Origin: Flavobacteriales bacterium UBA958
GTDB taxonomy: Bacteria > Bacteroidota > Bacteroidia > Flavobacteriales_D > Crocinitomicaceae
NCBI GenBank assembly: GCA_002293045.1
Contig: DBCM01000035.1
Location: 1 to 52,358, forward strand
Length of the DNA stretch: 52,358 bases
Direction: 5' to 3'
Part shown: one piece after another, positions 25,668-37,600 of the stretch
Layout of the letters: every line of letters begins with the position of its first letter
Numbering within the stretch: the stretch's first letter is position 1
Notes under the pieces: generated by a model
What the model was told of the DNA's origin: nothing
The model's database searches: none
What the model saw: the letters and a program-made list of their open reading frames with translations, nothing else
Made by a program: the position numbers and the translations under genes

Positions 25668-28600
25668 CTATCGGAGTAATACGATATGCCCACTCTTTAT
25701 AATTAGCTCTTGGTTAATGTCCCTTGCAACAATTTTCCATGAATACACACCTACCGGGCAATCTTGACCACGATACTTACCATCCCACGTTTTGGATAAA
25801 TCGGTCGTTGTAAATACTTCTTCCCCCCAGCGATTGAACACACTTACCTCAATGGAAAACATTGCGGTGGCCACAGGAATCCAAGAATCATTCTCCCCAT
25901 CCGCATCTGGTGTAAATGCGTTGGGCACATAGAGCGTTGGAGATAAATTGAGCTGAATCACTTGATATGCCGTATCAGAACATCCGAAATTATTATATAC
26001 AACTTGACTTATGGTGTATTCTCCCGCCTCACTCGAACCATAAGAATACTGTTCCAAGGTAATTCCGGACACTATACCGTTGCCCAAATAATACTCACCC
26101 GTATTGTAATTCTGCGCCGTATTGGTGATTTCAACAAATGGATCTTCGGTATAAACAATGGATGGGAAAACCGTAAAGCCCGCCGTAGGTTGCTGATAAA
26201 CGGTAATTAAGGCCTGATTAATTGTGGTGTCGACGCACCCAAACATATTTGTCGTTATTAACGTAACATCATATACCCCCGGTTCCGTGTAGGTATGCGT
26301 TGGATTCAAGGATTGAACAGAGAATCCATCTCCAAAATTCCAAAAATATAGATTGCCATTGGTGGAATTATTCGTAAATGAAACCGTTAGATCTTCACAC
26401 CCTGCCGTTGTATCTGGTAAAAACTGGGAGTTAGGAATAGGATTTACGATGATGTTTTGGAAGGTAGTATCCCCACAACCAAATTGATTGTACCCCATTA
26501 ACACCAATAAATAATTGCCAGTTTGGGTGTACGTCGCCGTAGGCTCAAATTGGTTCGAACCACTTCCGTTTCCAAAATCCCAATCATATACAATCGCTCC
26601 TTGAGAATTATTTACTGGGGTAACCAAGAAAGGCACGACGCAGGATGTTTTATCCGCAACGTCAAAATCAACCACAGGCACCTCATGAACAACCACAGTA
26701 AAATTAGCGGTATCTGTACAACCAAAGGTATTGAAGGCTATAACCTGCGGGGTATAGGATCCGGGATTTGGATAAGTGTGAACATTGCTAGGTGCAATTC
26801 CAATGCTTCCATCGTCATAATCCCAAAGCGCAGAAGTCGCAGTTCCAGAAAGTTCATTAAACGAAACCACTAAAGGCGCACATCCTTCATACACTAAGGT
26901 GTCATACGCTAATACCGGACTAGGAATGGAATGAACGAACTGAGATGCCGTATCCGTACACCCATTTGCAGCAGAAGTACCAATCAAAGAAACCAAGTAC
27001 GTGCCTCCGCTCGAATACATATGACTCGGACTATAGACATTGGATCCAACCCCATCTCCAAAATTCCATACCGAGTTCGACAACTGGGAAGAAATGTTGG
27101 TAAACTGAAATGCTTGACCCGTACAAAGCGTATCGTTAACCACCGTAAATGCAACCTGTGGTTTAGCGAGTACCGTAATGGTAATGGTTGAGGTGTCATA
27201 GGAACAGCCATTATCTACCACCAATTGCGCAACAAAGGTTCCGGCGGAGGTGTACAAATGACTCGGACTTTGGCTGTTGGAAACTTGTCCATTCCCAAAA
27301 CTCCAAAAGTAATTCAGGTTCCCCCCTTGGGAATAGTTCGTAAACTGGACGTTCAAGGGCGCACATCCTACCGTTGGATTCGTGTTGAAGAAACTAGAGA
27401 CGGTATTTGGGAATACATGTATTGGGTAATAAGCGGTATCCGATCCACAAGCATTGATTGCAATTAATGCCACATTAAAAATGGTGTCATTTGGACCGTA
27501 AACAAAGGTATGGGTTGGACTTACTTGCGTACTAAATTGACCGTCTCCAAAATTCCAAATATAATTCGTTGGACTCCCCAGAGATAAGTTTTGGAACCCA
27601 ACAGGTAAAGGCGAACACCCCGTATTTACAGTCGTGGCAAACGAGGCAATCGGTAATGGATGGACAAGAATCGTATCCAAAACGTTGGTTGTTCCGCATA
27701 AATTTGTAGCTGAAAGGGATATTACATAGTTAGTATCTTGTAATAAGGGAGGCTGAAAAGTAACGGCCCCCGGATTTTGCGCACTTGAAAAAGGCCCATT
27801 GGCGGGAAAACCAAAATTCCAGAAATACGAACTAATGCCAAAACCAGACGAAGTATTCGTAAAGTTAACACTCAAGGGGCCACAGCCAGCATAACTCGAT
27901 GCCGTAAAGGAAGTGCTTGGCGTAGATACCACCTGAATTACATGCGAAACAGAGTCCACACAACCTTGAGGTGAAGTAGCAGTCAACCATACGGTGTAGA
28001 CTCCACCTTGTGGAAATTGATACAAGGGGTTGACTTGATTCGATACTGCCCCGTTTCCAAAATCCCACGAATATGCGTTTGCTCCCGTGGAAGTATTCAC
28101 AATATTGACCGTGGTATTAACACACTTCAGCGTATCCATGGTAAACGATGGGATCGGCAAAGGGTTAACCGTTAAGGTAAGCGGTGCAGTATTGGAGCAC
28201 CCCGTTGCAGGGTTAGTGTAACTGTAGGTTAGCGTAAATGTTCCAACTCCGGAAACCGCAGGACTAAACGTCGCTAATTGACCATTAGTTATACCCGTTC
28301 CTGACCATGTACCCCCCGGTGGAGTAAAACCAGTCAAATTGAAAGGTGGCGTAGAGGCACAGGTGTTTACCGCAGGTCCAGTCGTAATTTGAGGCAATGG
28401 ATTCACCGTTACTGGAATGGTATCCTGAGTCCCAGGGCATACCCCAAAGACAGGTGTTACCACATAATAGAAATTTTGAACGGCAAAGGAATTGTTCGTG
28501 ATGGATTGATTGATGCTGTTACCACTTCCCGCTGCTTGACCTGTTAATTGTGCATTCGAACTCACAGACCAATTGAATAAGGCGCCGGGTGAGTTGCTAG

Positions 28601-31600
28601 AGAGTTGTAAGTTAACACTTTGTCCGCTGCAAATAGTTACCGAATTTTGACTCGGGATAACTGTAGCTACTGGGTTAACGGTAATGGTCACTGAAACCAT
28701 AGCGCCATCGCAAGCATTAGCGCTGGGCGTTATCTCATAAGTAACTTGGCTTGGATTCAGCGTATTATTGGTAAGCTGTTGAACGATTGGGTTGCTTATC
28801 CCGCTTCCCGCCCCTTGAACCCCGGGACCTGGGTTTACTGTGTACGCGTAGGTGGTATTCAATACGTTAGAACTTAAAGCAATGTTGGTGCTTGTACCAC
28901 TACAAATGGTGTTATTTGCCACATTTGTAGTTAAGATTGGAGTAGGTTTTACGGTAATTGGAACATTTACTGCGGCACCAACACAGCCATTCAACGACGG
29001 AGTAATCGAATAGGTAATCACTTGGTTACCCGTGGAGCTGTTGGTGAGTAATTGGGCGATGGTATCGTTTGATCCTGAAAAGGCTCCGATGATGTTGTTG
29101 TTTGCACTGACCGTCCATCCGTAGGTTATCCCCGGCATATTTCCACTTAATATCAAACTCGTGCTTGTCCCACTGCAAATGGATTGTGAACCAGGATTAA
29201 CACTCGCCACCGGAATTGGATTTACGGTAACCGTTGCTTGCTCGGAAATTCCAACACACCCGAGCGCAGCGGGTGTAATGGTATAACTTACGGAACCGGG
29301 AGCATTTATGGTTGAGGTAAGCGTCTGACTTATAGTATACACCCCATTTACCGTTGTACCATTTCCGTTGCTCGCACCGCTTACGTTGGTAGAAGCTTGA
29401 ATCCAAGTCAGGGAGGTACTAGCAACATTAGAAGTACACAACACGCTTGCCGTAGTGCCCGAACAAAGGGTCTGAACCTGCGGATTCAAGGTTAAAACCG
29501 GCGTCGGATTTACAGTAACGGTGAACGACATGTTTGCTCCTGAACAACCATTCAGTGTTCCATTAACCGAAATCGTACCTATAAAGGCTCCCCCACTAAC
29601 ATTCACCGGTGCTTGCCAACCTGAGATACTTCCAGAACCATTACCGATTAATCCAATGGTTTGATTAGAATTTGTCCAAAGAAATGACGCTCCCGCTGGG
29701 GTTGATGTAAAGTTAATGGTTGGTATTGCTTGTCCTGGACATACTACAATATTGTTCACTTGAGTCACGGAAGGATTCGGATTTATAGAAACCGTAGAGG
29801 TCACCGGAGAACCCGTACAATTGTTCGCAGAAGCAGTCACCGTGTATACAACCGTTCCTTGGGTGAGTAGGTTATTCACTAAAATTTGATTCAGGCACGA
29901 TCCTGTACCATTTTGTGCCCCCGTTATTCCATTCGAAGCCACTACGGTCCACGTGAAATTCGCATTGGCTACAGGCGAGGTAAAACAAATGCTTGCGGTA
30001 TCGTTGGAACAAATGATTGGACTTGAAACAGTGGCCGTAACCTGCGGTAATGGATTCACAGTAATTAAATAGGTTCCCCCAGTACCATTGCAGGCGATGT
30101 TGTTGTTGGTGTACGTTAAGGTGGCCGTATAACTTAAGACAACGGGCGCAGCAGTGTTGTTTGTCAACGTCTGTACGGGAATTGTATTTGTTCCAGAAGT
30201 TGCCATTCCGGATACCCCAACAGGTTGATTCGCAGACCATGTATACGCAATGTTTCCTGGAATTCCTGCATTCAAATTAGATTGTAAACTAACCGCTACC
30301 GAATTACTTCCTGAGCACAACACTTGTGGATTTTGGGAAAAACTAAGAACAGGAATCGGATTCACTGTGATTGAGTAGGTAGCAGCTTGGCCCTGACAAT
30401 TCCCGGCTTGCGTTGCGACATTTACCGTATACACTACAGTTAAGGGCCCTTGTGTATTATTCACCAAAGATTGCACAGGAATGGTATTCACTCCATTGGC
30501 TGCAGCCCCCGTAATCCCGGCAGGAATATTCGCCGTCCATGATATTTGTGCGTTCGGTGTTGGGCTTAAGATATTCACAGCCAGTGAACTTGTACCCGAA
30601 CACAAGGTCTGATTCAACTGACTAAATCCAACCGAAGCCACCGGATTCACCCATATGTTATAGGTTCCAGCTTGCCCAGGACATCCATTGTTTGGACCTG
30701 GACCATTGGTGGTAATGGAGTACGTCAGTTGTTGAATTTGGGCAGAATTATTGGTGAGAACTTGATTAATCGTGGCACCAGAACCATTGGACGCCCCTCC
30801 AATGGATGGATTGGAGGAAATGGTCCAGGCAAAGGTTGTATTCGCAACGTTTGAGGTAAGCGAAGCTACCGCAGCCACCCCACTACAAATTGTATCGTTG
30901 GGCGGAGTAATGGTAAGTCCTGGATTTGGAAATACAGTAATTTGACCGTTTGCAACAGGTCCAGTACAGCCGTTAATTACTGCGGAACTCGTGATTCCAA
31001 TGACTGCTGATGTATTTAAATTGGAGGTAATCGGCGCTGCGGCAATCGTAGTTCCACCTTGTAAAGACATCCCGGACAAGCCGTTCGGAACTGATGCTGC
31101 CCAGGTAATGGAAGCCCCAACAACATTCGACGATAAATTGACTAATTGACTTGAAGCCCCCGAACAAAGAGACTGTGAGGGAACAGAATATTGCACACTT
31201 GCCACAGGTTCAACCGTAATTGGTAAGGTGGCAGTTTGACTCGGACAAGAACTTCCCGGCGGTGCCGTGGCCGTTACGGTATAGGTAACCGTACCCTGCG
31301 TATTTCCCGAATTAAGAAGGGTTTGTGAAATTTGAGGACCATTCACATTAGAGGCCCCTGTGATTCCTTGGGAGGCGGCAACCGTAGTAGCATACGTTAA
31401 GCCCGCAGTATTGGAAGAAATCGTTATTTGTGCGTTAGCACCTGAACAAATGCTGCTATCCACGGCAACCACCGAAATCCCATTTTGTGGACTAACCGTA
31501 ATGGTGTAGGTCGTTGAAACCCCTGGACAAACGGTACCTCCTGCAGTTGATGCGGTTGCAGTAAAGGTGGCTGTTAAATTTCCTTGGGTATTGTTGATTA

Positions 31601-34600
31601 AGCTGTAGGCGGGTATTTGGGTTGTTCCCGACAAGGTATTTACCCCTTGTAACCCTCCGGGAACGGAAACACTCCATGCAATGGTTGCGTTATTTGTGGT
31701 CGTGGTTAAGTTGACCAAGGTGCTTGATGCCCCCGAGCATATGGTTTGATTTACTGTGGAGAATATGACCGTCGGAGAGGGGTTTACGGTAATCGTATAA
31801 TTTAAGGGTGCTCCTGAACAACCGTTGGCCGATGGCGTTACCGAATACACCAACTGAAGAGGATTGGGTGTAGAATTAAGTATGGTCATTGGACTTAAAT
31901 TACCCGTTCCGCTAGCAGTAAACCCGCTCAATCCTGCTGGAGGAGTAATTGCCGTCCATGTAAAAGAGGTCCCTTGTACATCCGCCGCAAAGGCAGCTTG
32001 AACCGTTGGAAGTCCACTGCAAACGGTTTGACCTCCTGGGTTATTCAGAACAGGAATGGGATTCACATTAAAGGTATACGTAACTGGAGCACTGGGGCAT
32101 TGATTCGTTGACGTTGCAGTCAAGGTATATTGTGCCGTTTGTTGCGACGATGCATTATTTGAGAAGGTTATCGCCGGAATAGTGTTACTGCCTGAACCCA
32201 CAGGATGCCCGGATAAACCACCCCCTGCGGTCAAGAAATTCCACGTAAGTGTGGATCCTGCGAGATTCGAGGTGATATTCACCGGTGCGGTTGGAGCCCC
32301 TTCGCACAAGGTTTGCTGCAAGGGAGAATTTGTAATCTGAGGGCTCGGGAAAACCGTAACAACAATCGTGTCATTAACCCCTGCGCAGGCATTTCCTACG
32401 GTCGGAGTTATAATAATTAACCCAACAATGGGGTTCACCGTATTATTTATCGGTGCATTCCAAGGTACTAAATTTCCCTGTCCAGACGCTTGTATTCCAA
32501 TATTCGTGTTAGAATTTGTCCACGTAAAGGATGCCCCCGCCGGAATACTCTGAAATGCGGGTGGAGCAATGTTATTGCCCGGACAAACCGAAATGTTATT
32601 CAACCCTGTCATTTGAGCAACCGGGTTAACACTAATCGTTGTGGTGACCGCTGCACCGCTGCACGTATTTGCGGTAGGTGTGATAGCATAAGTTACCGTT
32701 CCTGTATTAGAGGTGGCATTGACCAAGGTATTGGAAATAGTAGAACCCGTACTGTTGGTGTTTCCTGTTACTCCCGCTGATGCATTGGATGTCCAGGCAT
32801 AAGTTGTCCCCGCCACATTTGACGATAAACTCAGCGTAACATTGGATCCCGAACATATGGTGGATGCAGGTGAAACCGTAGGCGTAACCGTTGGAATTGG
32901 ATTAACCGTGATGGTGTATGTTGAAGCAGCACCCTGACATCCACCGTTGGTGGTATTGGCCTGTGCTGAAATGGTCACTGATTGAGGGGTATTCGTTACT
33001 TGGGTTAGGGTAAAAGATGGGATGGTGGCAGATGAACCGCTGTTGGGATTAACCCCCGAAACATTGTTCGACGCAGTAACAGTCCACGACCAAGTAACAT
33101 TTGGCGTGGTACTGGTCATATTAATCGACGAGGTACTTTGACCGCTGCAAATGCTTTGATTCGGACCTCCCATAAATTGCAATGCTGGAGCAGGCATAAC
33201 CGTTATGGAAAGCGTATCCGGTTGTCCATTGCAACCTGCCGCATTCGGTGTAATCAAATAATTCAAGGTGTACGGTTGAGTACCCGAATTCGATACTACG
33301 GCCGCTGCTAGTTGATTATTGCCAGAAGGAGCAAGAAATCCGCTTACCGTATTTGGAATATTCGCATTCAACAACGACCACGTAAATCCTCCTCCTGCAA
33401 CGTTGTTCTGATAACTGGATAAGGTTGTACTGGTGCCCGAACAAATCACTTGATCCACGACATTCGAGACGGATGGATTAGGATTGACATTAATGGTATA
33501 CGTTACAGCAGTGCCCGAACAGTTGTTTGTACTCGTTGGAATGACGGAATAAGTTACGGTTTGTGGCGTATTTCCAGAATGAGCAACGGTCATCGGTGGT
33601 AGCGGATTGCTTCCATTACCGGCGTTAAACCCACTCAGATTCGCTCCAGAAGCCAAGTAATTCCATGCAAAGCTTGATCCGTTTAAGTTCGAAGTAAAGC
33701 TAATTGGAGAAGTAGCTACCCCTTCGCACACCGTTTGATTCAATGGAGAATTAGTTACCGTTGGGGTTGGATAAATCGTAATGGAAAAATTCGACGAAGT
33801 ACCCACACATCCATTATACGTTGGCGTAACCGTAACCGTAGCACTTAGGTTAGCTAAGGTATTATTGGCAGGAGCATTCCACGTCGCAATATTTCCATTG
33901 CCCGATGCAGGAATTCCAACTTGCTGGTTTGAATTAGTCCAAGTAAATGTGGCGGGAGCTGGAACCGATCCAAAGGCAGCAGGACTCAAGGCTTGTGTCG
34001 GACAGGCCGTTAAATTCACCATTGGATTCATCACCGCTACAGGGTTAACGTAAACTGGAACAGTAAGCACGGTTCCATTACACACCCCTATTTGTGGAGT
34101 CACGGTATAGGTAACTGAACCCATGGATGAAGTAGCATTCGCTAAGGTCTGTTGAATTACAGCGGCAGGTGCTCCTGAGGGAGAAGCGCCAGTTATACCA
34201 TTCGTTGCAACAACGGTCCATGTGTATTGCACCGCGGGTGTTACAGAGCTCAAGGCAACGTTCAACTGCGTATTATTGCACAAGGTATCATTGCTTACAA
34301 AGGTTGCAAGGGCTGTGACCGTTGGGTTTACAGTAATCGTATACGTATTCGGCACCCCCGGACAGACCGCACTTCCCGTGGTAGATGCAATGGCCGTAAT
34401 CGTAAATGAAATCGGTTGGTTGGTGTTGTTGGTTAATCCTGTAAAAGAAGGAATGACTGAAGTATTGCCCGACGTCGGCTGAACCGCACCAAGCCCATTC
34501 GGCAAAGGATTCTGAACACTCCAAGCAAACGTGGTATTCGCTGTTGCTGTTGAAATGGTTACGGCTTGTGAATTCCCGTTATTACACACCGTTTCATTCG

Positions 34601-37600
34601 GTATGGAAAACGTTACCGTTGGGGCCGGATTCACCGTTATAGAATAGGTTGCTACCGCCCCATTACAACCGTTCGCGATTGGTGTAATGGTGTAGTTAAA
34701 GGTGAAAGGATTAGTGCCTGAATTGGTAATCGTAGCCACTGGAATTTGACCACTTCCGTTGCTTGGATAGCCCGTTACCGTCGCAGGAATACCTCCCGGA
34801 CCTTGCAAGGCATAGGTAAAGCTTCCTCCCGCTACCGAGTTTGTAAATGCACTTGATGCACTGGCCACTCCCCCACACACTGTTTGGCTTTGTGAAAGCG
34901 TCACTTGTGGAATAGGATTCACGGTAATGGTGTAAGTTATCGGAAGACCAACGCACCCGCTGTTGGTCGGCGTGACGGTGTAGGTCACCGTATGAACCGC
35001 ATTCGAGCTATTAGCAACCGCCATTACCGGTAAATTCCCACTTCCTGAGGCTGTAAAACCAGTTACCGATGGATCACTGGCCACTCCGGTCCAGGCATAG
35101 GTTGTACCTCCCAAATTGGACGTCCATGTTACCGCTGAAGTATTCGCACCCGAACATATACTTTGAGCAAGCGTGTTATTCGTGACGGTAGGCGTTGGGT
35201 TGATCGTAACCGTAAAGTTGTTTGCGGTTCCAACACAACCATTGAAGGTGGGAGTAACCGTAATCGTTCCCGTGATGGGTGCATTGGTGTTGTTTGCAGG
35301 AGCCGTCCATGGAGCAATTTGTCCGTTACCAGGGCCTGCAACACCAATTTGCGCGTTGGTAACTGTCCATGTAAAACTTGCACCATTGGGGGTGGAAACA
35401 AAAACCGTTGGCGTTATTGTAGCTTGTGGACAAACCGTTGGAGAGGTGAGCGCAGCAATAGTTGCCACTGGATGAACGTAGGCTACTGCTTGAATTGGTT
35501 GTCCCGGACAAGCTCCTGCGACTACGGGAGTAATCGTATACGTGACATTGCCGTAATTTGTAGAATTATTGACCAAGGATTGTTGTATGCTAATCCCTGG
35601 ATTTACTGAATTTGCACCACCAGAAGTATTTACTCCATTTACGGCGGTCCATGTAAAGGAGGTATTCGGCGTATTAGATGTTAACGAAATGTCGATGGTG
35701 CTGTTACTACATATGGTATCGTTGCTCACGAAGGTAGCAACCGCCGTTGGTACCGGATTCACGGTAATAGTGTAGCTGGAGGGTGACCCTGCACATTGTG
35801 AGGCACCACCAGTTGTTGCAACTGCAACCACGGTTAACACCAAAGGGGCAATGGTATTGTTGGTTAAGTTTTGATAGGCGGGAATGCTTGAGGTTCCTGA
35901 TGTGACGTTGACATTTGCTAAACCTGCAGGCACTCCCCCTGGAATAGACCAGGTAAACGTCACCCCTGCGGTGGAGCTACCCAAGGTTACTCCATTGGTA
36001 TTTTGTCCCGAACAAATCGATTGATTCGCAGGAGAAAAAGTAGTTACCGGCGCTGGATTCACCGTAATAGAATAGGTAGCCGACGTTCCACTACAACCGT
36101 TTGCGGTTGGCGTAATGGTGTAGCTTAAGGTGTACGGATTTGTTCCGGAATTGTTAATGGTTGAAGCAGGAACTTGCCCGCTTCCAGTTGTTGGATATCC
36201 CGTAAGGGTTGCAGGAACCGCTCCTGGGCTCTGTAGGGCGTAGGTATAACTTCCTCCAGCTACCGTATTCTGAAAAGCACTTGGTGCGGTTGCCACACCA
36301 CCGCAAACGGTTTGGTTTTGCGAGAGCGTCAGCTGAGGAATTGGATTTACGGTTATGGTGTAAGTAATTGCAGGACCACTGCATCCGTTTCTTGTCGGTG
36401 TGACGGTGTAGGTGACTGTTTGAACCGCATTGGAACTGTTCGTGATTGCCATTACGGGTAAATTTCCACTCCCTGATGCCGTAAATCCCGTGACAGTAGG
36501 ATCACTGGCCACACCGGTCCAAGCATAAGTAGTGCCCGCCAAATTGGAGGTCCAGGTTACAGCAGCAGTACTGGCTCCCGAACAAATGCTTTGACTTAAG
36601 TTGTTATTCGTGATGGTAGGAGTTGGATTGATGGTAATGACAAAACTTACTGTGGTACCCGGACAGTTGTTAAACGTAGGAGTTACCGCGATGTTGGTAG
36701 AAACCGTGGTATTGGAATTATTCGCTGGAGCCGTCCAAGGACTCATTTGCCCCGAACCGTTGGGAGGGGAACCGATTCCTGCAGGATTACTGCTCACCCA
36801 CCCGAAGCTTGCTCCGTTTGGATTAGAAACAAAGACAGGGGGTGTGATGGTGGCACCCGGACATACCGCTATTGGACTAAAGGGGCCCACCACGGCTACT
36901 GGCTGCACCACTACTTGGGTTGTGACTGGCGATCCAGGACAACCATTCGAAGAAGGAATAAAGGTATAGGTAACCGTTTGAGGAGCATTGGTGTTGTTCG
37001 TTATTGCCGTGGTTAAGGTCGCACTGCCGCTGCCTGGATTGAGGGTTCCGCTTGCCGTTCCTGTTACACCCGCAGGAAAAGCCGCCGTCCATGCAAAAGA
37101 AGTAGGATTGATCGTAGAAGTAACATTTATAACCGTGTTGCCTCCGGAGCAGATTGGTCCAACCGATTGTGGAGCGGTTGCTACCGGTAAGGGATGAACG
37201 GTAATGTTTATTGTCGCCACCGCCGGGTTACAAGGCCCTGCCGGATCATTGGTCGTAAGGGTAAGGGTTGCAGTTCCAGTAAAATTAGCAGGAGGCGCCC
37301 ATGTGGCATTTAATGCGTTCGCATTTGGTGTGAAAGAACCACCAACACTGGAAGTCCAAGTAGCACTTGAAGCCGCCCCCCCTATAGAACCATTCAACGC
37401 CAAGGTACCGTTCATGCATGCGCCATTTGGATAGGCTCCAGCACTTGCAGTTGCCACAGGGTTGAACACCAGCGTTGTAGTAGCAGAAACGGCTTGACAA
37501 GGGGCTGCTGGCTGCCCGGAGGTTAAGGTAAGTATGATATTTCCAGCGTATCCAGCGGGAGGGGTGTACGTTGCATTTAAGGCACCGGAATTAGCCCCTC

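Noticed and set aside
31210..36905. Repeats that could be taken for a CRISPR or satellite array
   Set aside because: The repeats are long, diverged and in frame with a continuous coding sequence; there are no short identical repeats with unique spacers.
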